From: a virus
Reading direction: 5' to 3' (one strand)
Virus record (IMG/VR): IMGVR_UViG_3300042923_000281
Coordinates: 212,979-276,978 of that record
DNA: 64,000 bases
The position numbers and the translations under genes are program-made. Shown here piece after piece: positions 1-9,244 of the stretch; the first letter of the stretch is position 1; each line of letters starts with the position of its first letter. The notes under the pieces were generated by a model. That model saw nothing but the letters and a program-made list of their open reading frames with translations. It made no database searches and was not told the origin of the DNA.

Positions 1-1151
1 TCGATCTGGGCTGCCAGCGAAGTCACCTTCAGCACAGCAGTCAGGCCCTTGCCCAGCGGAACACGTTTCTCGTAGAACGGGAACTCCGCTTGGTATTCAG
101 CCAGCCACTTCGCATCACGCTTGGCGCTACGAGAGGCCATCTTCAGCGCTTGGCTTGGGGTGATCTTGGCGCGGTCAACAAAGCCCATACGAGCAAAGTT
201 GATCAGCACTTCGTCGACGTGCTTGCACTTGTCTGGATCGGCCACGCATGGCTGACGCAGTGGGTAGCCGTCCGGGTACATCGCACAGGCCAGACCCCAC
301 ATCACTTGCTGGTAGTCACGGCTGCGGATCACTTCCATCAGCTCGTCAACGGTATCGCCGGTTTCGAAGGCGTAGTTGACGGAGACGATGTGCTCCAGCG
401 CGAATCGCATGTAGGTTTCAACGGTGTAGACTTCCACCGAGGAGAACACCATGCCGTTCGAGGAACGACCGAGGTTCATCTTCTCCATGCGGGTCTTCTG
501 TTCGAAGTCCAGCAGCGCTTGGATGGTCGGGGCACGGAATGTCACCCACAGACCAGTGTTCCACAGCGGCACCTGCACCATCGAGCCTTGGCCGAAGGTT
601 GCACGGATTGCCATGACCGGGTCTTTCATGTTGGCAGGCTTGACCTTACCAGCACCCAGACGGGTCTCGTTGTGCAGCACGGTGTTGTGCCAATCGCCTT
701 CACCGTCGATGCCGTCGAAGTACATGTCCTGCCACACGGCAGAAAGCGTACGGGACAGGTTCACCAGACGACGATCTTCCGGGGAGAGGGACTCAGCCTT
801 TTCTTTACTGAGTTCGTTCAGACCACGGTGATCCATGATCATTGCCATCTCGTCCATGCCCACTTTCAAAGCCACGAGGCCAGGACGTGCAGGGTCGAGT
901 GACTGACGCTTGAACATTGGTTCGGTCAGGGTGACGTGAGGGTTCGGTTTATCGAACTGATCCCACAACCCTTCGATTTCCATGGTGACTTCAGGTGTTT
1001 GTTCTGCTGGAGGCTTAGCAGTGGCCGCTGCTGTGGTGGCTTGGGCAAACGCATCAGCGCTCTGAGAGCTGTCAACGTTTGGCACCAAGTTGGACGTATC
1101 CAACTCCACCTCATCCATTCCTTCATTCTGGGGTTTCTGGTCGTCGCTCAT
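1..1151 (-). CDS. Unrecognised protein, 3' end outside window
   Basis: The reading frame opens with ATG at 1151 and stays open for 383 codons to the window edge, so the C-terminus is missing. The start follows AAGGCAGG at good distance and lies 12 bases after the stop of the preceding minus-strand gene. The first 60 residues are polar and Ala/Pro-rich, which suggests a disordered leader; the rest looks like a folded soluble protein with many Trp and Met. A Cys-x7-Cys pair (PCVADPDKCKH) near residue 305 could bind metal. I do not recognise the family. The position beside RNAP and repeat-protein genes suggests a virion or late protein, but that is a guess. Confidence 0.75.
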   Translation of the reverse strand, partial: MSDDQKPQNEGMDEVELDTSNLVPNVDSSQSADAFAQATTAAATAKPPAEQTPEVTMEIEGLWDQFDKPNPHVTLTEPMFKRQSLDPARPGLVALKVGMDEMAMIMDHRGLNELSKEKAESLSPEDRRLVNLSRTLSAVWQDMYFDGIDGEGDWHNTVLHNETRLGAGKVKPANMKDPVMAIRATFGQGSMVQVPLWNTGLWVTFRAPTIQALLDFEQKTRMEKMNLGRSSNGMVFSSVEVYTVETYMRFALEHIVSVNYAFETGDTVDELMEVIRSRDYQQVMWGLACAMYPDGYPLRQPCVADPDKCKHVDEVLINFARMGFVDRAKITPSQALKMASRSAKRDAKWLAEYQAEFPFYEKRVPLGKGLTAVLKVTSLAAQI

Positions 1152-1163
1152 GATCCTGCCTTA

Positions 1164-1547
1164 TTACGCAGTTTTCTTTTCGGAACGAACAAGATCACTG
1201 ATCAAATCCATCAGCTCACCGGAGTGAGGGGAGACGGTTGCAGTGGTCTGTTCAATGAAATCATAATAATCACCACCGGCCTTGAGCAGCACAGGGTGAT
1301 TAGGATTATTCAACACGGCTGACGTGATGTCGGCGCTGTGTTTGGCTTTGATCCCGTCGAGACGTTTCTTCATCTCTTCCAGATCACGTTTGATGATGCG
1401 GGTCAACTCAGCGACACGCTTGCCGTTCGGAGATTTACTCCAATCGTAGCGAGCTGCGTCTTGAGTGGTTGTAGCGAAACTGTGCAGTAGTCTCAAGGAC
1501 TGTTGGTGAAGGGACTGCAACCCCTGACTCCGTGTAAGCTTGGACAT
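1164..1547 (-). CDS. Small helical protein, unknown function
   Basis: A 127-aa basic protein, predicted to be mostly helical, with a charged stretch in the middle (KRDLEEMKKRLDGIKAKH) that could form a short coiled coil. It starts with ATG at 1547 and is followed after 12 bases by the start of the next minus-strand gene, so the two are probably co-transcribed. It diverges from the plus-strand operon that begins at 1645. No family recognised. Confidence 0.7.
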   Translation of the reverse strand: MSKLTRSQGLQSLHQQSLRLLHSFATTTQDAARYDWSKSPNGKRVAELTRIIKRDLEEMKKRLDGIKAKHSADITSAVLNNPNHPVLLKAGGDYYDFIEQTTATVSPHSGELMDLISDLVRSEKKTA

Positions 1548-1567
1548 GATCTTTTAAACCCCAGTAA

Positions 1568-1571
1568 TATG
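1568..1571 (+). promoter_or_regulatory. Possible TATG-type late promoter
   Basis: A TATG tetramer in an AT-rich setting (AGTAATATGGAAAATGG) lies 74 bases before the plus-strand operon that encodes a probable virion RNAP subunit. Published work on phiKZ describes a very short TATG late promoter used by the non-virion RNAP. TATG is common by chance, so this rests only on position. Confidence 0.2.
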
Positions 1572-1644
1572 GAAAATGGACTGGCCAATTATTTGTACTT
1601 TACTCATAGTAGGTCGGCTAAACTTTTTTTATTAGGAAAACACA

Positions 1645-2481
1645 ATGTTCCAAGAACTCTCTGACATTCTTCTGGACAATGTGCACCCTGCCATCTACAG
1701 TGGAATGGTGACACTTACTCGGGCACTGGAAAAGCATCAAGCTGTCCAGTACAAGGAGCGCATCATTCAATTGCGGATGGATGCGAATAACCGTGAACCA
1801 CTCACCTTGACCGATGAGGCGATCTCGATCGTCTACGACCAGGTGCGTGCCCTGACCCAACAGATGAAAATCCAGTTGGAGTTGGACACCTTGAGCATGG
1901 ACAAGCTTTCCATGATCCTGGAGTGTCTGACCTTTACACCTAGCGATAATGATTCAGAGTATCTGGCAGCTTTGGATGCTGGAGAGGACTCTGAGGACAC
2001 GCTGCACGACATTCTGGCCATCTACATGCAGTGTGAGCCCATCGAATTGATGGAGTACGTCACAGGTGTGGACGGTGCGGTCATCGTGGCCATTCGTGAG
2101 ACCGTGGAACGTAACCTCAGCTACCTCGAGAAGGCAGAAGAGGGTGTGCAAGATGCGGTCGTGCTGCTGAACAAGTTCCAGACCCTCGTTGGGGACAAAC
2201 TGACGGTGGGCATGGAGTCGTTGCAGGCAGGTACTGAGGTAGGTGCGTCGGCTGAAGAGCTGGTGAACCAATCTCGCAGTCGTCTGGCTGACTTGCCGGC
2301 TGAAGACTTGGCAGATCAGTTGCTCTCCATTGCGATTATCGCCAAGACCCCACGCGATGCCCTGCAAGACGAAGTCATGTTCTTCGCAGAGAACATCATC
2401 CATGACCCGTTCATGGTTCAGAAGGCTTACAAGCGCGTTACCAAGCGCCTGAGTGAGTTGCCACCGGAGAATACGCCGTGA
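1645..2481 (+). CDS. Conserved-looking 278-aa protein, first gene of RNAP operon
   Basis: A 278-aa acidic, mostly helical protein that starts at ATG 1645 after TTAGGAAAACAC. Its stop overlaps the GTG start of the following RNAP beta' gene by four bases (GTGA), so the two are probably translationally coupled. No signal peptide or membrane segment is visible. No catalytic motif is recognised. Because it is coupled to a polymerase subunit, a role as a virion RNAP partner or head protein is possible but not shown. Confidence 0.8.
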   Translation: MFQELSDILLDNVHPAIYSGMVTLTRALEKHQAVQYKERIIQLRMDANNREPLTLTDEAISIVYDQVRALTQQMKIQLELDTLSMDKLSMILECLTFTPSDNDSEYLAALDAGEDSEDTLHDILAIYMQCEPIELMEYVTGVDGAVIVAIRETVERNLSYLEKAEEGVQDAVVLLNKFQTLVGDKLTVGMESLQAGTEVGASAEELVNQSRSRLADLPAEDLADQLLSIAIIAKTPRDALQDEVMFFAENIIHDPFMVQKAYKRVTKRLSELPPENTP

Positions 2482-3824
2482 AGAAGCTTGACTTTTACAT
2501 TGATGCCCTCCAGGCAGGTGCGTACCGTCGTAAGGACTGGGTCATCAGTGCTTTTTCGGTGGTGCGTGAACAGGCCTCGTTTCATGGACCGGTTCCTGAG
2601 ACGCAAATGGGGGTGGGTGACCTTGCAGGGACCGAATTGTACTCGATCCGCTACGGTCGTGAGAGCACTGAGGTCTACGTGCCGACGTTGGCAGGTAATG
2701 AGTGGGTCTCCATTCAAGACACCGTGCCAATGACCCCGCTGTTCTACCCGGCTGATGAGTTGAACGTCACTCCGGCCATGATTCCGAACTGCAAAGCGGC
2801 CGTGGAGTCCACGTTTGGCGATATGCTGTTCAATTGGATCGCGTTGGTCGAGCCTTTCCATGATCGCATTGACTATCAAGTCGGTCCGGTGAAGATTGGC
2901 GCCATCGAACGGATCATTGCCAAGAAATTGGTGGACGATCCTGAGATCTCGGGTATCGAACCACGCCCTGACCAGATCCCGGTCAAGATGTACATGCGCT
3001 TTGGTCGTTGTGTCGGGGCCTTGGCGGGCTTTACACAGATCTTCGTGCCTACCTTGACGCCTAAGTCACTCCAGACCGACCCTCAAGTGCGGGTACGTCG
3101 GGGTGAACTGCTCGAAGAGAACGCTGATCGTCTCCATGACCCGGTTGTCGTGGCCAAGATCCAGAACGAACTCATCGACATGGACAAAGCGTGGCTTAAA
3201 GACGACCCGTCTGAAGGTTTCCTCCTGTCGAACAAGACTTGGGGTACGGCGCGTAAGCGGATGTTCCTCATCCACGGTCCTGAAGCAGGCTTTAACGAGG
3301 GCGGTAACGCTGAACTCGTGGTCAACTCGCTGGAAGAAGGCTGGGACACCGACAAACTGGTGGCCATGTTCAACTCCACACGGGCGGGTTCCTTCTATCG
3401 GGGTGCTCTGACAGCCCTCGGCGGGGAAGCGGTGAAGTTCTTCATGCGGGTGTTCCAGAACGTTGCCATTTCTGAAGAAGATTGTGGCTCCCGACTGGGT
3501 ATTGAACGCACCATCGAGAAAGGTCAGGGTGAATACTACGCTGGTCTGTGGGAAATCACCTCGACAGGTATTGCTCTGCTGACCGAAGAACGTGCGAAGA
3601 GTCTGGAAGGCAAGACCATCCGTACTCGTTCCCCTCAATTCTGCAAAACGGGCGGTACTGACTTCTGTGCGCGGTGTGTGGGTGATGCTCTGGCAGCCAT
3701 TCCATTCGCTATCGGTGCGGAAAGTACCTCCGTGGCTTCCAAGTTCATGGACATCATGATGGCCTCGGCTCACGCCAAGGAACTGAAGACGGCCAAACTG
3801 AACGTGCTGGAAGCATTTACCTAA
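2478..3824 (+). CDS. RNA polymerase beta' subunit, C-terminal part (probable virion RNAP, phiKZ gp80-like)
   Basis: A 448-aa protein with clear similarity to the C-terminal half of bacterial beta'. Residues 280-340 follow the beta' bridge-helix region, ending SEEDCGSRLG, which matches the EDDCGTHEG of E. coli beta'. The four zinc ligands are all present: Cys336, Cys389, Cys397 and Cys400, with the same C-x7-C-x2-C spacing as E. coli C888/C895/C898. The chain stops about 48 residues after the last Cys, so most of the trigger loop and the jaw are absent or encoded elsewhere. It starts with GTG at 2478 preceded by GGAG. A second, different beta' C-terminal gene at 12582..14684 fits the non-virion polymerase better, so this one is assigned to the virion enzyme by exclusion and by its place next to virion-type genes. 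Confidence 0.85.
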   Translation: MKKLDFYIDALQAGAYRRKDWVISAFSVVREQASFHGPVPETQMGVGDLAGTELYSIRYGRESTEVYVPTLAGNEWVSIQDTVPMTPLFYPADELNVTPAMIPNCKAAVESTFGDMLFNWIALVEPFHDRIDYQVGPVKIGAIERIIAKKLVDDPEISGIEPRPDQIPVKMYMRFGRCVGALAGFTQIFVPTLTPKSLQTDPQVRVRRGELLEENADRLHDPVVVAKIQNELIDMDKAWLKDDPSEGFLLSNKTWGTARKRMFLIHGPEAGFNEGGNAELVVNSLEEGWDTDKLVAMFNSTRAGSFYRGALTALGGEAVKFFMRVFQNVAISEEDCGSRLGIERTIEKGQGEYYAGLWEITSTGIALLTEERAKSLEGKTIRTRSPQFCKTGGTDFCARCVGDALAAIPFAIGAESTSVASKFMDIMMASAHAKELKTAKLNVLEAFT

Positions 3825-3833
3825 GGGTGCCTC

Positions 3834-6749
3834 ATGAGCGACAAATACAACGGCAAATATCCCAAGGCGTGGACTCCGCAGGAGGTCGCAGCCTACAAAG
3901 AAACCGGGAACGAGCCTCCCAAGTCCAAGAACGGCTTGTGGGTAACTGATGGTGAACGCGAAGCCAAGGAGTTGAAGGACTGGACCTTGGCTGAACTGTT
4001 CGCACTGGCCAACGGTGAGCTGTATTCCTTCCACACCACCGGCAGTGACGACTTCTACGCTGCTGTCCGTGGCAAAGCGGTGCTGGATGATCGTGATGCT
4101 GTCAAGTGGGGTGAAGAAGACCTCTACAACTGGCTGGTGTTTGAACGTCCTCCGGCTAAAAGCCCGAACGGTTACTACATCAATGACCCGGAACGTTGGG
4201 TCAAAGATGCCAGCAAGTGGAACGACACTGAACTGTCGGATCTGGGGGCGGGTTACTTCGGGGAACCGGAGAAGAGCCAGCTCTACATCCTCGATGAGGC
4301 CTGTGAGCGCTTTGACTTGCCGCTCGGGATCACATGGGAAGACTTCTGTGCGTACATCACGACCAAAGCCAAACCTGCCCTGACTCACAACGACATCCTG
4401 GTCAATGACCGTAACCGTGTGGGTAAGGCGATTGCGGATTGGTCGGAAGCTGAGGTCGAAGCCTGGCTGCTGGATGAGATCGTTGTTGAAGATGAGCAAC
4501 GTTTGGCTCAGTTGCTGGCCCGGTGTGTGAAGTTGTTCGGTACAGGTCGTTACTGGACCAAGGACATGATCAAGGACTACGTCATTCGTGGTGCCGGTCC
4601 TGATGATCCCTTGGGTAACTGGCCCGACATTGACTACAGTCAGTACACTGACGAGCAGTTGACCATCCTGGCTGAAGAAGACAACGACACCGAAGCCCAG
4701 CATGAACTGCTGAGCCGCCACCCTGCGTTTGACCCACCACCGGAGCCTGAAGATGAACCAGCCCCAGTACCCCCTGTTGCCGAAGAACCTGACGACAGCG
4801 GAGCAGAGGAAGAAACTGGACTTGATCCAGAAGACGGAGGCCCTACTGGAGAGCCTGAGGAACCTGAACCTGAGCCGGATGCACCTAGCGATGACGATAG
4901 TGGCCCGGAGGAAGCGGAACCGGATGTTGAGGAACCGCCTACGGTGCTCTGGACGGATCTGGTGCCGGAAGGTACGCCACTCCATGAAGCGCTTGTCACT
5001 GGGACACCTGATGTCGTAATCGCCGACACCGATCGTCGACGTTTGCTCAGTGCCTCCAAGTGGACCCTCACTGAACTCATCGGTTGGGCACGGGGTGAAA
5101 TCTCCAACAGCCTGAACACCACTGACGACACTCTCATTACGGCTCTGCGAGTCGCTCTGGGGTCGTTTGTTACCAACTGGTCAAACGGTGCGGTAAAGAC
5201 CTTTGTCGTCTCTCAGGAGCTTCCTGCGGGCTTTGAGACAGGGGTTCTGGTTGAGGACTGCATCCGTGATCGCATGCACCCAGGTGACTGGCGTGAAGAG
5301 GAAGTCAAGGCATGGGCGGCGGGTAAAGTCATCACGACTGTTGCTGCTGACCGTATCCTCTTAGCGGCTCGGAATCGGTTCAGTATCCCAGACCGACTGA
5401 ACGACGAAGAAGTCAAGGAGTACATCGTGACAGGTATCATGCCTGATGACACGATTCCTCCGATCGAAGCGTGCAAGCCTGTGTCCAAGCGTCAACTGGA
5501 TGCGTGGCTCAAAGGTGAACTCCCGGCTGACAAGGCTGAGGAAGAGCGCCTGTTCGTGCAGGCTCGACAAGCGTACGGCATTGACATCCATTGGACCAAT
5601 GCTCACCTCCTTGCGTACATCCGTAACGGCTCCTCGCCCAAGCGTTTGCCCGATGGGACGCTGGTCGAAGATCGGATGCGGTGCAACGATGCATGCACCA
5701 ACTGGTCGTGGAAAGAACTGCGTGCCTTGGCAGCAGGCGAGCTCACTGCTCAGTTCACCATCACCGATGCCATGGACCGTATTCGTCGTTTGATCGACGT
5801 GCAGTTCGGGGTGAGTCCTGCTCACTGGTCGGACGACGATGTGCTGAACTACCTGCTCACCAACGAGAAGCCGAAGTCACTGGAAAGCGGGGTCTACATC
5901 AACGACCCTACCCGTCCAATGAAACAGGCCATCGAATGGCGTGACGCTGAACTCAAGGCATGGTTGCGGGGTGAGATCACCGAAACCGTCAAGGCTCCAG
6001 AGGACGTATTGTGGGACGAGATCTACGTTCGTTTCCGCGTTCCGTTGTTCTGGTACCGTGAGGATGCCAAATCGTATGTGCTGACCGGCAAGCAAGTACC
6101 TGCTACTCCATCAGGCATCTGGATACGTGACCGTAACCGTGATGCTCGTCCGGTGAAGCATTGGACACGTCGGGAAATCAAGGCCTGGTGCCGTGGGCAG
6201 ATCATGCCTTCGATCTCTGCCAGTCCTGAGACCATGATCAAGCGTGCTGCTGATCTCTTTGGGGTAACTACCCTGCTCGATGCTGATTCGATCAAGAAAC
6301 GGATCAGCTCTATCACTGAGGAATCCATGACCATGACCGTCAAATTTGTTGACAACGACCTGAAGTCGTACGAAGAAGGCCGTAAAGCCGCAGGCGACAA
6401 CGCTGCTGCTGCCGCGCCTTACCAGACGCTGCTGGACCGTTGCATCAGCCGTGTACTGCGCCTGGAAGGTGAAGACTTCGTGCAGGGTTGGACCGAACTG
6501 CTGAACTTCTTCCACAAGAACAGCAACGGCATCATGTCGCCGAAGAAGGTCTACACTGGCGTTGGCCAGATGTCGATCACTCCAAAAGGCCTGCGTCTGT
6601 TCAACAACATGACGTCGGTTCTGATGCAGACTGCTGATCCTGCGACCCGTGACCGCGCTGTCAAAGTCATCGAGTGGAACGCTTCCTTGAAAGAAGTGAC
6701 CAACGAGAAGACGCGTCAATCGCTGCTGGCGTACTACGGCCTCAGCTAA
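3834..6749 (+). CDS. 971-aa tandem-repeat protein with acidic Pro-rich linker and separate C-terminal domain
   Basis: The protein contains about nine diverged repeats of roughly 70-80 residues, near 49-125, 129-198, 202-258, 409-483, 486-547, 551-618, 623-697, 701-773 and 777-825. Each follows the pattern W(T/S)xxELxAWxxGE, then a helix with (A)RxxF, then W(x)xxdvkxYixTG, a Pro-rich turn, GvwixDRxR. Residues 300-370 form a Glu/Asp/Pro linker between repeats 3 and 4. Residues 832-971 are a different domain with an Ala run (855-861). An in-frame ATG at residue 832 has its own strong ribosome site. No known family is recognised; the repeats resemble short helical DNA- or protein-binding modules. 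It lies 9 bases after the RNAP beta' gene and ends at a perfect palindromic terminator. Confidence 0.85.
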   Translation: MSDKYNGKYPKAWTPQEVAAYKETGNEPPKSKNGLWVTDGEREAKELKDWTLAELFALANGELYSFHTTGSDDFYAAVRGKAVLDDRDAVKWGEEDLYNWLVFERPPAKSPNGYYINDPERWVKDASKWNDTELSDLGAGYFGEPEKSQLYILDEACERFDLPLGITWEDFCAYITTKAKPALTHNDILVNDRNRVGKAIADWSEAEVEAWLLDEIVVEDEQRLAQLLARCVKLFGTGRYWTKDMIKDYVIRGAGPDDPLGNWPDIDYSQYTDEQLTILAEEDNDTEAQHELLSRHPAFDPPPEPEDEPAPVPPVAEEPDDSGAEEETGLDPEDGGPTGEPEEPEPEPDAPSDDDSGPEEAEPDVEEPPTVLWTDLVPEGTPLHEALVTGTPDVVIADTDRRRLLSASKWTLTELIGWARGEISNSLNTTDDTLITALRVALGSFVTNWSNGAVKTFVVSQELPAGFETGVLVEDCIRDRMHPGDWREEEVKAWAAGKVITTVAADRILLAARNRFSIPDRLNDEEVKEYIVTGIMPDDTIPPIEACKPVSKRQLDAWLKGELPADKAEEERLFVQARQAYGIDIHWTNAHLLAYIRNGSSPKRLPDGTLVEDRMRCNDACTNWSWKELRALAAGELTAQFTITDAMDRIRRLIDVQFGVSPAHWSDDDVLNYLLTNEKPKSLESGVYINDPTRPMKQAIEWRDAELKAWLRGEITETVKAPEDVLWDEIYVRFRVPLFWYREDAKSYVLTGKQVPATPSGIWIRDRNRDARPVKHWTRREIKAWCRGQIMPSISASPETMIKRAADLFGVTTLLDADSIKKRISSITEESMTMTVKFVDNDLKSYEEGRKAAGDNAAAAAPYQTLLDRCISRVLRLEGEDFVQGWTELLNFFHKNSNGIMSPKKVYTGVGQMSITPKGLRLFNNMTSVLMQTADPATRDRAVKVIEWNASLKEVTNEKTRQSLLAYYGLS
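6327..6749 (+). CDS. Possible internal start product: 140-aa C-terminal domain of the repeat protein
   Basis: Inside the 971-aa gene, TGAGGAATCCATG places a strong ribosome site just before an in-frame ATG at residue 832. This ATG falls at the boundary between the last repeat and the distinct C-terminal domain. If used, it gives a 140-aa protein (starting MTMTVKFVDND) in excess over the full-length form. It may also be the trace of a former separate gene fused to the repeat region. Sequence alone cannot show that it is used. Confidence 0.45.
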   Translation: MTMTVKFVDNDLKSYEEGRKAAGDNAAAAAPYQTLLDRCISRVLRLEGEDFVQGWTELLNFFHKNSNGIMSPKKVYTGVGQMSITPKGLRLFNNMTSVLMQTADPATRDRAVKVIEWNASLKEVTNEKTRQSLLAYYGLS

Positions 6750-6765
6750 CAAAGAAAAAAGAAAG

Positions 6766-6793
6766 GAGACAGGAGCCCTAGGGCTCCTGTCTC
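6766..6793. terminator. Perfect palindromic bidirectional terminator
   Basis: A 14-bp perfect inverted repeat (GAGACAGGAGCCCT and its complement) sits between the convergent genes ending at 6749 and 6801. On the minus strand it is followed by TTTCTTTTTTCTTTG. Confidence 0.9.
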
Positions 6794-6800
6794 TATTCCG

Positions 6801-7139
6801 TCAGATCGAGATTTCGATGATGTTCTGCCAGTTGTTCAACTGCTCGTGGTTGTAGCTGTACAACATGGTGAAGTGCATGCTCACGTAGCCTTGCTCGTAG
6901 TGCTTGCGTTGAATTACGCTCAGCACTTTGTAGAGATCCTTCTTGTGCTCTGTCTCTTGTTCCCAGCCAACCTTACTATCCAGCGGAAACACCGTCAGAT
7001 AGGTCCCGCCATTGGGAGCGCAGGTGTGAAGCCCGCTATGGGCTAAGCCAAGTTCGTCACACTTGGCCATCACTTGCTCCATCCCGTTGCGATCGGACGT
7101 TGACATCACGTGCAACGTCCTGAATCCGTACTCACTCAT
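6801..7139 (-). CDS. 112-aa protein, unknown function
   Basis: A small soluble protein with a mixed alpha/beta look and several His/Cys residues. The ATG at 7139 follows GGGAGAAGG. It lies 11 bases after the stop of the HD-domain gene, so both probably share the promoter at 7781. No family recognised. Confidence 0.7.
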   Translation of the reverse strand: MSEYGFRTLHVMSTSDRNGMEQVMAKCDELGLAHSGLHTCAPNGGTYLTVFPLDSKVGWEQETEHKKDLYKVLSVIQRKHYEQGYVSMHFTMLYSYNHEQLNNWQNIIEISI

Positions 7140-7150
7140 TACCTTCTCCC

Positions 7151-7747
7151 TTACAACAATGCGATTTCATCACGCTGCTTTTGCAGCTCTTCACCAAAGC
7201 ACGTCAGGTACATTTCAGGATAGCGTGCATAACCGCTCATCCCAAACTTCTCCTTTAGATGCTTGACCGATTCTTCATACCGCTGATCTTCCGACTGTTC
7301 CGGATGATGCGCCACGCGATACAGAATGGCTCGTTCCAGCATATCCGAGACATTCCCCGGCATCATTCGATCAGCTGCGTTAATCAGCTCACAGAACTGA
7401 CTGTGGAACGATCCTTTGAACGATGCCCGATGCTGATGACACCCCCATGCGACCATCTTTGTTTCCAATGGATCAAGGTTATCAAGGATCACCGGATGAT
7501 CCGTGCTCATCATCCAATGAAAACTCAATTCATGATGATTCACCCGACTCCACGCAAACATATCGTGAAAGTACGCTGCAAACAGAATCAGCTTTGGATC
7601 ATACCCAAAGTCCATTCGGTTACTGATTGCAGTACCACATTGAAACACCGCTTCAAAGTGATTCTCTCGATGCGCTTTATCATTCAGCTCCCACACATGT
7701 GAGAATCCCTTAATGATCTCTTGACGCCATTCGGGAATATTCTTCAC
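7151..7747 (-). CDS. HD-domain metal-dependent phosphohydrolase
   Basis: A 198-aa single-domain protein with the HD-superfamily ligand set: His30 in helix 1 (ENHFEAV), the HD doublet at 61-62 (AYFHDMF), His residues in WGCHQHR (about 103-105), and Asp126 in NAADRM. Proteins of this fold hydrolyse nucleotides or phosphodiesters with bound metal. In a phage it could alter nucleotide pools or degrade a host signalling nucleotide; the substrate cannot be read from sequence. It starts with GTG at 7747 after AAGGAGTGAGCA. A copy of the TACATTRT promoter motif lies 34 bases upstream, which suggests early expression. Confidence 0.8.
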   Translation of the reverse strand: MKNIPEWRQEIIKGFSHVWELNDKAHRENHFEAVFQCGTAISNRMDFGYDPKLILFAAYFHDMFAWSRVNHHELSFHWMMSTDHPVILDNLDPLETKMVAWGCHQHRASFKGSFHSQFCELINAADRMMPGNVSDMLERAILYRVAHHPEQSEDQRYEESVKHLKEKFGMSGYARYPEMYLTCFGEELQKQRDEIALL

Positions 7748-7780
7748 TGCTCACTCCTTGGTGATGGTTATCTCACTCTT

Positions 7781-7788
7781 ACAATGTA
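7781..7788 (-). promoter_or_regulatory. TACATTRT early-promoter motif
   Basis: The minus strand reads TACATTGT followed by AAGAGTGAGATAACC, upstream of the HD-hydrolase gene. It is one of eight copies of the motif in the window, all on the minus strand and all close to a minus-strand start codon. Confidence 0.6.
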
Positions 7789-7808
7789 GTGCTACAGATT
7801 CTTGGAAT

Positions 7809-7842
7809 CAAAAAAGAAAGGGAGGGCCGAAGCCCTCTCCTT
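7809..7842 (-). terminator. Terminator with cUUCGg loop
   Basis: The minus strand reads GAGGGCTTCGGCCCTC followed by CCTTTCTTTTTTG. It ends the transcription unit whose last gene stops at 7843. Confidence 0.9.
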
Positions 7843-8223
7843 TTATTCGTAAGCGAACCGGATGTAGATCTGGAGTTGCTCCGTCAGGTACTTGACCTTG
7901 GCGGTGGAGAACAGCAATTGGTCCAGAGCACCGTACATGTACGACGGGTCTTCAGGACTGATCTGGTGACGGTCTTGCCAGTAGCGCTGCAAGTGTTCCA
8001 GCTTCAGTTTCGTGGTCGGGTAGGAAGGCATCTCAGGCTTCCAGCCTTCCTGTTCGATCAAGTGATGAGCAGCCTGAACGCCACCGAACAATGCGTAACG
8101 GCACTGGTCAATGATCTCAGGATCGACGGAGACCTTGTTGGCAGTGAGGACAGCTTCCAGCTCTGCCAAGGCAGTGACGTGCAAATGCCAGTGGACCTGA
8201 CGTGCACCGATTGAATTGTTCAT
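7843..8223 (-). CDS. 126-aa protein, unknown function
   Basis: A small soluble protein with several His residues near the N-terminus (QVHWHLHV) and a helical remainder. The ATG at 8223 follows AGAGGTCTAAGCAGC. It is the last gene before the terminator at 7809 and follows the 336-aa gene by 5 bases, so it belongs to the same unit. No family recognised. Confidence 0.7.
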   Translation of the reverse strand: MNNSIGARQVHWHLHVTALAELEAVLTANKVSVDPEIIDQCRYALFGGVQAAHHLIEQEGWKPEMPSYPTTKLKLEHLQRYWQDRHQISPEDPSYMYGALDQLLFSTAKVKYLTEQLQIYIRFAYE

Positions 8224-8228
8224 GCTGC

Positions 8229-9239
8229 TTAGACCTCTTTCATTGATAGTTCGTGTCTGGTCAGAAGGTCATCAGCGATGCCATCCATGTCGTTCAGCAG
8301 GTCGTTAACCAGCAATGGGTTACGGTACCAGTCATTGATGTAGACGATGCCATCACGAGCGTTTACATCGTCTATGCCGACTGAACTGATGTAGACGATG
8401 TCACTGATGCCACCGCGAGCACTGTAGTCCCAGTCACGCTTGGATGATAACTTCACGCGGTAACCACGCCATTCAAACCAGGTATGGTTGACCTCATACT
8501 TGGTATACATCTCGCCGGCCAACAGTATCCGTAACTGATTGAAAGCACTTTCACCAGCGCCTTCTTCAGGGTTAGCCTGAGTGCCCCAGTAATGATCCAT
8601 CAAGAGCCATTCGAGCTTCTCTGGAGGTTCACGATGCTCAGTACCCACCATGTATTCGTACAGGGGAGTGTAGAGCATCTTGTCCAGGTAAGCTGCCTCG
8701 ACGGTAACCCCGTATGGCTTCTCGAACAACGGGCAGGTCAACAGTCCCTTGTTCTGGTGGAATTCCGGAAGCGTCAGTTGCATCTCGTTATTGTCCCAAC
8801 AGAAGACCGTTTCACCTGTCCTCATGTCGACCGTTACCTGATCATGCTCAGGGTCGTAGGTGTTGAACACGAATTCATCGTCCCCGTCACGCTCTTCCGG
8901 ACGGTTGACCATCCAGTAGTCCATGATCGCTCTCAGCGGACGACTTGGGGATCGGTTCCAATGCTCAGCAGCTAGGTTTTCGATGATCGGTTCTTTACGA
9001 GGCACCCCGATCTTCTTGCCAGTCTGCATTGTGTACAGTTTGGCCCACGGACTTTCGCCGAAGAACAGTTCAGAGCGCATTCCGCCCATCATCTGATTGA
9101 ACACGTTACGCAGGTCCATACCCATCATCTGGAGCACTGGCACCAACTGAGGATACGACGATGATAGCGAGTTGCCCATCAGGTTACGGGCGAGATTCTC
9201 GGCCATGTTCATGACCATTTCTTCGTTATCAGGAAGCAT
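8229..9239 (-). CDS. 336-aa protein, unknown function
   Basis: A soluble acidic protein with a Met-rich helical N-terminus (residues 1-50) and a Trp/Tyr-rich, strand-rich remainder. The start is taken as ATG 9239 because the preceding gene stops at 9245; the ribosome site there is weak, and ATGs at residues 8, 10 or 12 are alternatives. No catalytic motif or membrane segment is visible. It sits in a four-gene minus-strand run (10701 to 7843) of unknown role. Confidence 0.7.
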   Translation of the reverse strand: MLPDNEEMVMNMAENLARNLMGNSLSSSYPQLVPVLQMMGMDLRNVFNQMMGGMRSELFFGESPWAKLYTMQTGKKIGVPRKEPIIENLAAEHWNRSPSRPLRAIMDYWMVNRPEERDGDDEFVFNTYDPEHDQVTVDMRTGETVFCWDNNEMQLTLPEFHQNKGLLTCPLFEKPYGVTVEAAYLDKMLYTPLYEYMVGTEHREPPEKLEWLLMDHYWGTQANPEEGAGESAFNQLRILLAGEMYTKYEVNHTWFEWRGYRVKLSSKRDWDYSARGGISDIVYISSVGIDDVNARDGIVYINDWYRNPLLVNDLLNDMDGIADDLLTRHELSMKEV

Positions 9240-9244
9240 CTACA